64,000 nucleotides of DNA from JADJOY01 sp016713535 [NCBI: Deltaproteobacteria bacterium] (GTDB taxonomy: Bacteria; JADJOY01), in assembly GCA_016713535.1 (NCBI GenBank), contig JADJOY010000017.1:159234-223233 (forward strand), given 5' to 3'. Position numbers and translations under genes: made by a program. This document shows positions 26,897-35,254 of this stretch, piece by piece (positions within the stretch are counted from its first letter, which is position 1; each line of letters begins with the position of its first letter). The notes below the pieces were generated by a model. The model was not told the DNA's origin, did no database searches, and saw nothing but the letters and a program-made list of their open reading frames with translations.

Positions 26897-27679
26897 CTAG
26901 AGATATCCGCCGGAGACGACCAGCACCGAGCCGGTCACATAGCTCGAGGCTGCGGACGCGAGGAACAACGCGGCGCCGCCGATCGCGTGGGGCTGACCGA
27001 ACCGGCCGAGCGGGATCCGGCGCAGTGCCTGCTCCGCGATCTCCGGGGTCTCGATCAGCGCCGCGGCGAACTTGGTCTCGACCAAGCCCGGAGCGATCGC
27101 GTTGACACGGATTCCAGCGGCGGCCAGCTCGTTGGCGAAGCCGCGCGTCAGGTTGATCACCGCGGCCTTCGTCGCCGAGTAAACGCCGATCCCCGGCATC
27201 GGCTCGAGCCCGGCGACGGACGCGATGTTGACGATGGATCCCCGGCCGCCGGGCCGCTCGGCTTGATCGGCCATGATGGCGGCGGCGCGCTGGGTGCAGA
27301 ACAGCATGCCGTTGACGTTCACCTCGAACGTCTTCGTGATCGCACCCTGGTCAGCCATCGACATCGGCCCGAAGAGCGGATTGGTCGCCGCGTTGTTGAC
27401 CAGCACGTCGAGCCGGCCCCACTCGGAGCGAATCCGGCCGAAGAGGGCGTCGATGTCGGACTCACGCCCGTTGTGACAGGCGATCGCGGTCGCGCGATGC
27501 CCCGCCTGCTCGAGCGCGGACGCGACCGCTTGCGCGGCTTCGACCTTGCGGCTGGTGAGGACGAGCTCGGCGCCGGCTTCGGCGAGAGCGGTGGCGATCG
27601 CCTGGCCGATGCCGCGGCTCGCGCCCGTGACCAGTGCGAGCCGACCGTCGAGCCGGAAGGAGTCGAGCGCCGACGGCAT
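26897..27679 (-). CDS. SDR family oxidoreductase (FabG-like)
   Basis: This 260-residue classical short-chain dehydrogenase has the Rossmann motif TGASRGIGQAIA (Gly-X3-Gly-X-Gly), VLVNNAATN, the catalytic Ser in IVNIASVAG and the YSATK Tyr-X3-Lys pair. It ends with GSVLVVSGGYL, as FabG-type reductases do. It would reduce or oxidise a carbonyl/alcohol with NAD(P)H; the substrate is not deducible. It lies 29 bases downstream of rplC on the same strand, an unusual partnership, and converges on the TPR gene with 33 bases between. Confidence 0.92.
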   Translation of the reverse strand: MPSALDSFRLDGRLALVTGASRGIGQAIATALAEAGAELVLTSRKVEAAQAVASALEQAGHRATAIACHNGRESDIDALFGRIRSEWGRLDVLVNNAATNPLFGPMSMADQGAITKTFEVNVNGMLFCTQRAAAIMADQAERPGGRGSIVNIASVAGLEPMPGIGVYSATKAAVINLTRGFANELAAAGIRVNAIAPGLVETKFAAALIETPEIAEQALRRIPLGRFGQPHAIGGAALFLASAASSYVTGSVLVVSGGYL

Positions 27680-27708
27680 CGTGGTCGAGGTGCGGGGGAG
27701 AGCGGCGA

Positions 27709-28374
27709 TCAGCCCGCCTTGGCGGCCTTCTTCTTGCTCTTGACCGAGGTGCGAATCGAGACCAGCGAGCGCGGCGCACCTGGCACGCCACCGCGGATCA
27801 GCAGCAGGTTCTCGTCGGGGCGTACATCGACGACCTCGAGATCGAGGACGGTGACGCGTTCCGCGCCGTAGTGGCCCGCCATTCCCTGGCCCTTCCAGAC
27901 CTTGCCGGGCTCGGTGTGCATACCGATCGAACCGCCGTGGCGCTTGGCCTCGTGCGTGCCGTGGGTCGCGTTCTTGCCGCGGAAGTTGTGGCGCTTCATC
28001 ACGCCCGCGAAGCCGCGGCCCTTGCTGGTGCCCATCACGTCGATGCGGTCGCCCTTGCTGAAGACCTGATCGACGGTGATGCGGTCACCGGGCTTGTACT
28101 GACCCGCCTCGTCCGCCGTGACGCGGGTTTCGCGCAGCGCGCGGGTCGGACGGACGCCGGCCTTCTTGAAGTGACCCTGCAGAGGCTTGGACTTGAAGGA
28201 CGTCTTGCGCTGGCCGTAGCCGAGCTGCAGCGCGTCGTAACCGTCTTTGCTCGCCGTCTTGACCTGCACGACGGTCAGCGGGCCCGCTTCCACGAGCGTG
28301 ACCGGGATCCGCTCACCGGTTTCCGAAAAAACCTGGCTCATCCCGAGCTTGGTTCCGAGCACTCTAATCGCCAT
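27709..28374 (-). CDS. rplC: 50S ribosomal protein L3
   Basis: This 221-residue protein is a full-length L3. It shows VLGTKLGMSQVF at the N terminus, GHFKKAGV, the central DVMGTSKGRGFAGVMKRH, NATHGTHEAKRHGGSIG, PGKVWKGQGMAGHYGAERVTV and NLLLIRGGVPG. L3 binds 23S rRNA early in 50S assembly and its loop reaches the peptidyl-transferase centre. In most bacteria it lies in the S10 operon between rpsJ and rplD. Here neither is present, and an SDR gene follows. A hairpin and a promoter candidate lie just upstream. Confidence 0.97.
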   Translation of the reverse strand: MAIRVLGTKLGMSQVFSETGERIPVTLVEAGPLTVVQVKTASKDGYDALQLGYGQRKTSFKSKPLQGHFKKAGVRPTRALRETRVTADEAGQYKPGDRITVDQVFSKGDRIDVMGTSKGRGFAGVMKRHNFRGKNATHGTHEAKRHGGSIGMHTEPGKVWKGQGMAGHYGAERVTVLDLEVVDVRPDENLLLIRGGVPGAPRSLVSIRTSVKSKKKAAKAG

Positions 28375-28416
28375 GGCACGACTCCCCGAGCAAACGCTCC
28401 ACAGATGATCCGGCTC

Positions 28417-28446
28417 GGTATACCGGATCGTCCGGCAGGTTGGAAA
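28417..28446 (-). promoter_or_regulatory. Candidate promoter of rplC
   Basis: Reading the minus strand, TTTCCA (complement of 28441-28446) and TATACC (complement of 28417-28422) are separated by 18 bases, with the ATG 43 bases further on. The -10 lies in the loop of an inverted repeat (GATCCGG/CCGGATC). The match is moderate. Confidence 0.4.
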
Positions 28447-28678
28447 GCGCCGCGGCCGCTCGGGGAGGGCCATCTCCGGGCGCCGCGGCCCGCGACGGGC
28501 GCCTCTCGACCGGGACGGAGGCCCCGCGCGCGCTTTTGCCCGTGGGAGGTCACTATGGTACTTTCCGCCCTCCTGCGCCGGAAATTGGCCACGGTAGCTC
28601 GGTTCGTCGATCGGGGGCGACCTCGAGCGTCCGATGCTGCTGGCGAGCGGCGCGCATGACTCGATCGTCGGTTCCTCA

Positions 28679-28684
28679 AAGGAG
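28679..28684 (+). promoter_or_regulatory. Ribosome-binding site deciding a TTG start
   Basis: AAGGAG lies 7 bases before a TTG at 28692. Translation from there begins MKSIPFWRLL and gives a clean lipoprotein signal peptide, whereas the upstream ATG at 28656 has no such site and adds a polar leader. Confidence 0.65.
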
Positions 28685-28691
28685 CGAACTC

Positions 28692-29807
28692 TTGAAATCG
28701 ATCCCTTTCTGGCGACTCCTCGGACTCGTTGCGGTGACGCTGCCGCTCGCTGTGGCGGGCTGCGACCGCGCACCGGTCGAAGGTGGCGGTTCGACGCCCA
28801 CCGCGCCGGCGAAGTCCGATGCAGCGGACGTCGTCGCGAGGGTCGGCGACGCGGCGATCACGCGCGCGGAGCTCGAGCAGGCCGCCGCCAACGACCTCGA
28901 CGACCTCGAGCAGCGCCGCTACCAGCTCCTGAGCGGCTATCTCAACCGACTGGTGCAGGAGAAACTCTGGAAGGCCGAAGCCGACAACCGCGGCACCACG
29001 GTCGACCAGCTTCGCAAGCTCGAGGTCGAGGACAAGGCCCAGCCGCCGACCTCCGAGGAGGTCGACGCTCTCCTCAACCAGGAGCAGTACAAGCGTGCGC
29101 TCGACAGCCGTCTGGCCGGGGCGGCCGACGACGCCGAGAAACAGAAGCGCACCCAGGCGTTCCGTCAGCAGATCGAGGGGCGGCTCACGATGGACCGCCG
29201 CGAGAAGCGCATGCAGGCGTTCACCGAGGAGCTGCGCAGCAAGCGCCCGGTCTCGATCGCCCTCAAGCCGCCGGTCACCAAGCGTGTCGACGTGCCGGTC
29301 GGCGACTCCCCGGTGCGCGGCAGCGCGTCCGCGCCGGTCACGATCGTCGAGTACTCGGACTTCCAGTGCCCCTTCTGCAGTCGGGAGCAGGGCGTGCTGG
29401 AGCAGCTCCGCCAGCGCTACGGCGAGAAGGTGCGGATCGTCTACAAGCACTTCCCGCTCACGAGCATCCATCCCAACGCCCAGAAGGCCGCCGAGGCGGC
29501 CGAGTGCGCCAACGAGAAGGGCAAGTTCTGGGAGCTCCACGATCTGCTGTACCAGAACCAGACCGCGCTCGAGCTCGACAAGCTCCCCGGTTACGCGCAG
29601 CAGGTCGGGCTCGATCCCAACGAGATGAAGCAGTGTCTCGACTCGGGGCGGATGGTCGCGCGCGTGAAGAAGGACGCCGACTCGGCGGCCGCGGTCGGTG
29701 TGACCAGCACGCCATCCTTCTTCGTCAACGGCATCAAGGTGCGCGGTGCTCAGCCCGTGGAGTACTTCCAGGGGCTGATCGACGCCGAGCTCGGCGCCAA
29801 GGGCTGA
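28692..29807 (+). CDS. Lipoprotein with SurA-like N-domain and DsbA-like thioredoxin fold
   Basis: From TTG 28692 the protein is 371 residues. It has a signal peptide with lipobox LAVAGC (Cys about residue 24). A helical SurA/PpiC-type chaperone segment follows (VVARVGDAAITRAELEQAAA through RLVQEKLWKAEADNRG; about residues 45-190). A DsbA/DsbG-like domain has active site CPFC (residues about 226-229), HFPLTSIHPNAQKAA, and the cis-Pro loop STPSFFVNG. It should act in the periplasm on disulfides of client proteins bound by the N-domain. The proline isomerase domain of SurA is absent. A small lipoprotein gene follows four bases after the stop. Confidence 0.88.
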   Translation: MKSIPFWRLLGLVAVTLPLAVAGCDRAPVEGGGSTPTAPAKSDAADVVARVGDAAITRAELEQAAANDLDDLEQRRYQLLSGYLNRLVQEKLWKAEADNRGTTVDQLRKLEVEDKAQPPTSEEVDALLNQEQYKRALDSRLAGAADDAEKQKRTQAFRQQIEGRLTMDRREKRMQAFTEELRSKRPVSIALKPPVTKRVDVPVGDSPVRGSASAPVTIVEYSDFQCPFCSREQGVLEQLRQRYGEKVRIVYKHFPLTSIHPNAQKAAEAAECANEKGKFWELHDLLYQNQTALELDKLPGYAQQVGLDPNEMKQCLDSGRMVARVKKDADSAAAVGVTSTPSFFVNGIKVRGAQPVEYFQGLIDAELGAKG

Positions 29808-29811
29808 GCGA

Positions 29812-30315
29812 GTGGCGCCGCGACGGTCGCGAACGTGGCTTGCCGGGCTGGCGATCGGGCTCGGTGCGGTGGGGTGCAGCAGTCACCAGCCCGGCGAGCT
29901 CGGGCTCGCCAACCAGGCGGAGGTGATCGCCACGCTCGAGACGTTGACCGCTCAGTACGAGTCTTTCGGTGCGCCCAAGAGCAACGTCACCGCGTGCCGG
30001 CACAAGTTCACGGCGGTGCGCGACGCCACCGACGCGAAGCGCTGGGACGAGGCCGAGGCGCGCCTCAAGGACGCCCTCGCATGCACGCGCGCGATCGGTG
30101 ACGACGTCACCAGGCAGCTCGACTCGCTGCGCGCGAACGACCATCTGAACATGGACCTCAAGGTCCTGATCGGACGCGACCTCGACTTCGGCCAGGGGCT
30201 CTACAAGCTGGTTCGGATCAACTGGACGCCGAAGGGCGACACGGTCCGGTACGACCTCGAGCTGCGCGCGATCCCGTCGGGCTTGCTGCGCACCTACTCG
30301 TTCATGATGCGCTGA
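29812..30315 (+). CDS. Small lipoprotein of unknown function
   Basis: This 167-residue protein starts at GTG 29812 with an RRSRTW n-region and lipobox LGAVGC. A helical region with two Cys (VTACRHKFTAVRDATDAKRWDEAEARLKDALACTRAIG) is followed by a beta-rich end (KLVRINWTPKGDTVRYDLELRAIPSG). The two cysteines, about 35 residues apart, are candidates for a disulfide made by the upstream thioredoxin-fold lipoprotein, with which it is surely cotranscribed. I do not recognise the family. Confidence 0.75.
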   Translation: MAPRRSRTWLAGLAIGLGAVGCSSHQPGELGLANQAEVIATLETLTAQYESFGAPKSNVTACRHKFTAVRDATDAKRWDEAEARLKDALACTRAIGDDVTRQLDSLRANDHLNMDLKVLIGRDLDFGQGLYKLVRINWTPKGDTVRYDLELRAIPSGLLRTYSFMMR

Positions 30316-30350
30316 TCGATCGCCGAGCCGGGGAGCAGTCGAGCGCCGCT

Positions 30351-31589
30351 TCAGTCGGCGACGATCGCCTCGAGCTTCTGCGCCTCGATCGTGGTGCGCA
30401 GACGCTGCAGCGCCTTCGCCTCGATCTGACGGATGCGCTCGTGGGTCAGGTTGAAGAGGCGGCTGATCTCGCGGAGCGTGTGCCCGGAGGGCTCGCCGAT
30501 GCCGATGCCGAAGCGCAGGCGCAGGATCTTTTCCTCACGCGGCGGCAGCGTGGCGAGCGCGCTCTGTACCGCGCTCGTGAGCTCGGCATCGAGGGCGGAC
30601 TCGAACGGCGAGCTCGCCTTCACGTCCTCGAGGATCTCGACCAGCGCCCGGTCCTCGCGGCCCGCGGGCGGCTCGTCCAGGCTCACGGCCTCGGTGCGCA
30701 GCCCGAGGAGGTCCTCGACCTTCTCGACCGGCATGCCCTCGTCCTGCGCGATCTCCCACACCTCCGGCTTGCGGCCGAGCTTGCGGCGCAGCTCGCGGCT
30801 GGTCCGCATCACGCGCCGGCGCGCGTCCTGGACGTAGATCGGGGTTCGGACGGCCGCGCCATGGTTCTCGAGCGCGCGCTTGATGTACTGGCGAATCCAC
30901 CACACCGCGTAGGTGCTGAAGCGATAGCCGCGCGAGGCGTCGAACTTCTCGACCGCCTTCATGAGGCCGAGGTTGCCCTCCTGGATGAGGTCCATGAGCG
31001 GCAGCTGGTGCTGGCGATAGCGGTTGGCGATGTGGATGACCAACCGCAGGTTGGCCTCGGTCAGCTCGTTCTTCGCGTCCTTGAGCGCCTCGAAGGCGAT
31101 CGACACGCTCTTCAGGAACGCACGGATCGCGGTGCGGTGCTCGGGCTTCATCGCCGGCGACGGCTTGGGCAGGATCAGCGCCCGCAGCTCCTCGACGAGC
31201 GTCTCGGTGAAGCCGTCGGGGATCTCCATGATGACCTGCTGCTCGGTGCGCATGCGCCCGTACACGGGGCACAGGCGCTTCACGCCGGGAGGCGGCTTCT
31301 CGATGAGCTCGCGGATGCTGGCGCGGGCGGCGTCGATGCGTCCGGCGATTTCGAGCTCGCGGTCCCGCGACGGAAGCGGGATCATGCTCATCTCGCGGTA
31401 GTAGAGGAGCTCGACCGCCGCGGGGTCGCTGAGTGGAATCTCGTCCGACTCGGCCAGCGGCAGGGGCTCGGGGGGCGGCAGCTCCTCGCCCTCCATTGCG
31501 GCTGCGTCTTGCGGGTCGAAGAGTTCCTCTTCGCCGGGCACTTCCGCCAGATCGAAGGGCTCTTGCTCGTTCTGCAGGGTGTCTGACAT
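30351..31589 (-). CDS. RNA polymerase sigma-70 family factor (RpoD/RpoS-like)
   Basis: This 412-residue factor lacks region 1.1 but has an acidic N-terminal leader, then region 1.2 (LLYYREMSMIPLPSRDRELEIAGRI), region 2 (ANLRLVIHIANRYRQHQLPLMDLIQEGNLGLMKAVEKFD, then FSTYAVWWIRQYIKRAL), region 3 (RELRRKLGRKPEVWEIAQDEGM) and region 4 (LPPREEKILRLRFG to HERIRQIEAKALQRLR). It is smaller than a housekeeping RpoD and closer to group 2 factors. IHIANRY replaces the usual VSIAKKY. I start at ATG 31589, preceded by GGCGGCGAGG. It converges with the lipoprotein gene, 35 bases apart. Confidence 0.92.
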   Translation of the reverse strand: MSDTLQNEQEPFDLAEVPGEEELFDPQDAAAMEGEELPPPEPLPLAESDEIPLSDPAAVELLYYREMSMIPLPSRDRELEIAGRIDAARASIRELIEKPPPGVKRLCPVYGRMRTEQQVIMEIPDGFTETLVEELRALILPKPSPAMKPEHRTAIRAFLKSVSIAFEALKDAKNELTEANLRLVIHIANRYRQHQLPLMDLIQEGNLGLMKAVEKFDASRGYRFSTYAVWWIRQYIKRALENHGAAVRTPIYVQDARRRVMRTSRELRRKLGRKPEVWEIAQDEGMPVEKVEDLLGLRTEAVSLDEPPAGREDRALVEILEDVKASSPFESALDAELTSAVQSALATLPPREEKILRLRFGIGIGEPSGHTLREISRLFNLTHERIRQIEAKALQRLRTTIEAQKLEAIVAD

Positions 31590-31889
31590 CGCCTCGCCGC
31601 CTTTCAGCCCCCCCGAGGGGGCTCGTTCCGCCGGACCGTCGTTACGGCGCACTGCGTCGTAGGTGGGAAGACCCTCACCTCGGCCGTGCCGAAGGCCGGT
31701 CTAACTTGCTGATTTGTCGAAAAGTTCTCTCGCGCGGAGGCGCAGAGGCCCGGGAAGGCTCGGCCTTGGCACCGCGATTAGACGGACCACCATACCAAAA
31801 AAATCTGGGCGATGCATCTTTTCTTTTGGTCGAACTTCGGAACCATGCTCACGACGCGGTGCGCAAAGCGTGCAACGCCAGGCGCGCGT
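31590..31889. other. Divergent intergenic region upstream of the sigma factor
   Basis: These 300 bases hold no gene that I can support. A G/C hairpin (AGCCCCC-CCGA-GGGGGCT, near 31606) lies in the sigma-factor leader. The stretch 31690-31830 is noticeably richer in A/T than its surroundings, as expected for promoters. Confidence 0.4.
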
Positions 31890-32843
31890 ATGATGACCAT
31901 CATGGGCTCGACTCGACCTTCGGCGCGTCCGGTTGCGACACGACCCATTCGGGCCACGACCCTCGCGCCTGGCGTCGCGGCGCTCGCGCTCGTCGCCGGT
32001 CTCGCGGTGCCGGGTCTCGCGAAGCCCATTCCTCTCGGTGCCAACGGGCTCGCGACCTTCCGCGTGCGCAGCGAGGTCGCCGTGATCGGCGACGCGGGGC
32101 ATCACGCCACGGAGCACCTCGAGATCGCGCGCTCGGGCGATGCCTTCACCTTCGAATGGGCGCTGATCTTCCCGGACGGCACGAGCTGGAGCGAGGTCGC
32201 GACCGCCGAGGTCCGGGGCGGCCTCATGATCCCGCTCACGGTGCGTCGCAGCGAGCGCGATGGGAACGGTACCCCGACGCTCGAGCTCGAGGCGTCCAGC
32301 CTCGACCAGCCGGTAGTGAAGCTGAGTGTCGCCCGCAACGGCGGCGCCCCGGAGGCGGACGCTCTCGACGTCGACGATCCACCTCTCTACCCGCCGGTCA
32401 TGACGGGCACGCTCTACCAGGCGCTCTTCGACGCCGGTGTGAAGGAGCTCAAGTTCACCACGCTCGCCGATTACCCGTGGGGCCTCGGCGCCGCGCCCAT
32501 GGAGGCGGTCATCGACTCCGCCCCGGAGCGCCTCGATGTCGCGCTGGGCTCGCAGCTCCTCCGCAAGGTCACGCTCAGGCCGGTGATGCCCTGGCCGCTC
32601 TCCTCGATGGTGGACGCGATCGGGATCGACACCGCGGTGTTCCTGTGGGTGAACAACGAGTGGCCACACCGCCTGCAGCGCTTCGAGGGCGCCTACCGGT
32701 ACGACTCGGGGCGCTTCCGGGGTGACGTCGTCGAGCAGCAGGATCTCGCCGAAGGTGATAGGTCGCGCGCCTGGCCGCCCCACGCCACCGCGACCGCTTC
32801 CCGGGTGGAGCCGCCGCGCCGCTCGGTCGTGGTCGAGCCCTGA
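31890..32843 (+). CDS. Exported protein of unknown function
   Basis: About 317 residues with a long Tat/Sec-like leader (ATRPIRATTLAPGVAALALVAGLAVPGLAKP) and a mature part rich in beta strands. Recognisable stretches are TEHLEIARSGDAFTFEWALIFPDGTSWSEVATAEVRGG, PPVMTGTLYQALFDAGVKELKFTTLADYPWG and AVFLWVNNEWPHRLQRFEGAYRYDSG. I do not recognise the family; it may be a polyprotein-binding or envelope-stress protein. Three closely spaced in-frame ATGs (31890, 31893, 31902) make the exact start uncertain. Signal peptidase I follows after 8 bases. Confidence 0.65.
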   Translation: MMTIMGSTRPSARPVATRPIRATTLAPGVAALALVAGLAVPGLAKPIPLGANGLATFRVRSEVAVIGDAGHHATEHLEIARSGDAFTFEWALIFPDGTSWSEVATAEVRGGLMIPLTVRRSERDGNGTPTLELEASSLDQPVVKLSVARNGGAPEADALDVDDPPLYPPVMTGTLYQALFDAGVKELKFTTLADYPWGLGAAPMEAVIDSAPERLDVALGSQLLRKVTLRPVMPWPLSSMVDAIGIDTAVFLWVNNEWPHRLQRFEGAYRYDSGRFRGDVVEQQDLAEGDRSRAWPPHATATASRVEPPRRSVVVEP

Positions 32844-32851
32844 CCGCGTCG

Positions 32852-33430
32852 GTGCCAGATTCCACGCAGCCGGGCACGCGCGGCCGCCAGCACCACGCGT
32901 TTCGCCTGTTCCTGTCGACCGCGCTCGTCGCCACCCTGGCGGTCGCCGCCGAGCAGCACGTGGTGGAGGGCTTCCGCGTGGTCTCGGGCTCGATGGAGCC
33001 GACGCTCCAGGTGGGTGACTGGTTGCTCGGCTACTCGCTCACGTTCGCGCGCGGGCCGGTGCGGCGTGGGGACCTGGTGACGTTCTACCCCCCGCGCGGA
33101 CGGCCGAGCCCGATCCCGCTCGTGAAGCGCGTCGTGGGCCTGCCCGGCGAGACCGTCGCGGTCCGCCGAGGCGTGTTGGAGGTCGACGGAGCGCCGCTCG
33201 CCGAGCCCTACCTGCACGGCGCACCGATCCCGTACTGGATGGCGCGGGTCGAGGTCCCGCCCGACTCGGTCTACGTTCTCGGTGACAACCGCGCGCGCAG
33301 CGAGGACTCGACGGTGTTCGGGCCCGTCGAGGTGCGTCGGCTTCGCGACCGGGTCTGGGTGCGGCTCGGACCGTGGGACCGGCGCTGCGCGTTCACGCGA
33401 CCTTCGCTCGGGCTGGCGCGATGCGGGTGA
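32852..33430 (+). CDS. lepB: Signal peptidase I
   Basis: This 192-residue enzyme has one N-terminal anchor (FRLFLSTALVATLAVAAEQ) and the S26 peptidase boxes: GFRVVSGSMEPTLQVGDWLL with the Ser nucleophile, GDLVTFYPP, PLVKRVVGLPGETV with the Lys base, and VYVLGDNRARSEDSTVFGPV. It removes Sec/Tat signal peptides at the outer face of the inner membrane. It is shorter than E. coli LepB, with a single transmembrane segment as in many delta-type and Gram-positive versions. The start is GTG 32852. It is probably cotranscribed with the exported protein gene upstream. Confidence 0.93.
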   Translation: MPDSTQPGTRGRQHHAFRLFLSTALVATLAVAAEQHVVEGFRVVSGSMEPTLQVGDWLLGYSLTFARGPVRRGDLVTFYPPRGRPSPIPLVKRVVGLPGETVAVRRGVLEVDGAPLAEPYLHGAPIPYWMARVEVPPDSVYVLGDNRARSEDSTVFGPVEVRRLRDRVWVRLGPWDRRCAFTRPSLGLARCG

Positions 33431-33530
33431 GCGCGCGGCGGGCTGGCGCGGGCGTCTGGTCCTCGCCCTCGCCGGTCACGAGCTCGCTCCGCCGCGCGAA
33501 CCCATCGTCCAGCCCGCGATCGATGCGGGC

Positions 33531-33536
33531 TAGAAT
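33531..33536 (+). promoter_or_regulatory. -10-like element (GC-TAGAAT)
   Basis: GGCTAGAATGCGC lies 60 bases before the DUF4388 gene. It shares the GCTAGAAT core with the elements at 8558 and 20387. There is no clear -35. Confidence 0.3.
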
Positions 33537-33595
33537 GCGCGCGCACGCGCCGGCGGATCGCCAATCCGCGCCGTTCGTGCCATCACGCTGATCCC

Positions 33596-35236
33596 ATGTC
33601 CGGTGCGGGGCTCTTCGGATTCGCGGCAGCGCGCGCGCTCGAGCTCGGCGCGCGTAGCCGGCTGGTGATCGCGCGCGACATCGAGGGGCGCGGTTTCTCG
33701 TTCGACGAAGGCCGGGCGGGTCTGCTGCTGCTGGCGTTCGCGATCCTCGCGCTGACCTCGCTGCAGGCGTACTTCCGGCGCCGCGCACGCGCCGCGGCCG
33801 CGGCCCACGAGGCCGCCATCACGGCGCGCTCGCCGCGCGCCGAGCCGACGCCGTCGGCGCGATCGTTCAAGAGCCGCGACGCGGTCCTCGACCCCACGCA
33901 GGCGCGCCCCGCCGGCCGGCCGGACGAGGGCACCGTGGTGCGATGCCCGAAGTGCTACGGCAAGTACCACGTCGAGCGCGAGCCGCGCTGCCCGCACTGT
34001 GGAGCCGATCGGCCCGGCGCGCCCACCGAGACCGCACCGCCCGCCTCGACGTCGAAGACCGCGGCCGAGGTCCGGCGCGACCTCGGCGACACCGCCGCCA
34101 CGCGCTTCCAGGACGCCGAGCGCCTCAACGACGAGGGCATCGAGATCCTGCGCAAGATCCGCTCGGTGTTCCGGGTCGACGACGCGGTCAAGAAGTTCAC
34201 CCTCGCCATCAACCGCGCACCCAAGAACCCCACCTACTACTCGAACCGCGGCATCGCGCATCTCACCAACGCGCGGCGGCGTTACGCGGCCGTCGGCAAC
34301 CTCCGCGACGAGACGGTGCAGCGCGACGTCGAGCGCGCTCGCGCGGACTTCCAGGAAGCGATCCGCCTCAACCCCAAGCACGCCAACTTCCACTACCGAC
34401 TCGGCCAGGCGGAGGAGTTCGCCGAGGACCTGCCACGCGCCCAGGAGTGCTTCGAGCAGGCGCTCGCTCTCGGGCCCGGTGACGAGGTCTTCGGCGACGC
34501 GCTGGCGCGCGTGACCCGCGACCTCGAGCACACCGACGTCACCTCGACGCGCGAGAAGGTCGAGCGCCTCATGACCGAGGTCACGCGGCGCGCCAGCGCC
34601 GGCGACCTCGACGGCGCGCTGCAGATGGTCGACCTTGCGCTGGAAAGCGACGGCAGCCCGGCCGCCGTGCTGCTCGCCAAGGCGGACCTCTTGAACCGCC
34701 TCAACCGCGTCGAGGAGTCGGTCGAGGTCGCGCGGCGCGCCATCGAGGCGTCGAATCGCGAGATCCAGAACCTCGTCGTGAGCTACCAGGCGAAGGGACT
34801 TCACGCGCTGGTGCTGCCGACGGTCGGCGAGGGCACCGAGCTCGGCCTCGGTACCACCGCGTCGCTCACCTCCGCCTCCGGCGGACGGGCGGCCGCGGTG
34901 AGCGGCTCGCTCACCGAGCTCGGCCTCCCCGATCTCCTGCAGGTCCTCGGCGCGGGCCAGAAGACGGTGCGCGTGACGCTCAAGCGCGGCACCGCCGCCG
35001 GCATCGTCGAGCTCGAGCAGGGCCACATCGTGCACGCCGAGCTCGGCTCCGAGATGGGCGAGGACGCCTTCTACCGGATCGTGGCGTGGTCCGAGGGCGA
35101 ATTCCGGATCGACCCTCTCATCGACGTCGGGACGCGCACCATCCACGCCAGCAACGACGCGTTGATCCTGGAGGGCCTGCGGCAGCTCGACGAGGCGTTG
35201 CTGGCGGCGCAGACCCGTGCGCGGCCGGACGCCTGA
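33596..35236 (+). CDS. Zinc-ribbon, TPR and DUF4388 domain protein
   Basis: This 546-residue protein has, in order: a membrane helix (GLLLLAFAILALTSLQAYF, about residues 42-60), a Cys4 ribbon (VRCPKCYGKYHV...CPHCGADRPG, about 118-140), TPR-type helices (YYSNRGIAHLTNARRR; ANFHYRLGQAEEFAEDLPRAQECFEQALALG) and a C-terminal DUF4388 domain (AVSGSLTELGLPDLLQVLGAGQKTVRVTL, GIVELEQGHIVHAELGSEMGEDAFYRIV). DUF4388 proteins are common in myxobacteria and relatives and are associated with regulation. The next gene, 18 bases on, also opens with a zinc ribbon, so the two probably work together. Confidence 0.85.
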   Translation: MSGAGLFGFAAARALELGARSRLVIARDIEGRGFSFDEGRAGLLLLAFAILALTSLQAYFRRRARAAAAAHEAAITARSPRAEPTPSARSFKSRDAVLDPTQARPAGRPDEGTVVRCPKCYGKYHVEREPRCPHCGADRPGAPTETAPPASTSKTAAEVRRDLGDTAATRFQDAERLNDEGIEILRKIRSVFRVDDAVKKFTLAINRAPKNPTYYSNRGIAHLTNARRRYAAVGNLRDETVQRDVERARADFQEAIRLNPKHANFHYRLGQAEEFAEDLPRAQECFEQALALGPGDEVFGDALARVTRDLEHTDVTSTREKVERLMTEVTRRASAGDLDGALQMVDLALESDGSPAAVLLAKADLLNRLNRVEESVEVARRAIEASNREIQNLVVSYQAKGLHALVLPTVGEGTELGLGTTASLTSASGGRAAAVSGSLTELGLPDLLQVLGAGQKTVRVTLKRGTAAGIVELEQGHIVHAELGSEMGEDAFYRIVAWSEGEFRIDPLIDVGTRTIHASNDALILEGLRQLDEALLAAQTRARPDA

Positions 35237-35254
35237 CGCGAGCTCACCGCCGCC

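Larger units (their letters stand above)
28375..28691. other. Divergent control region between rplC and the DsbA-like gene
   Basis: These 317 bases contain no credible gene. On the minus side are the rplC promoter candidate (28417-28446) and a leader inverted repeat GATCCGG/CCGGATC (28407-28413 with 28423-28429). On the plus side is a strong ribosome-binding site at 28679-28684. Confidence 0.5.

Noticed and set aside
28338-29540. 400-codon antisense frame opposite the DsbA-like gene
   Set aside because: The plus strand encodes a lipobox, CPFC and cis-Pro loop; the antisense frame is a GC-rich shadow.
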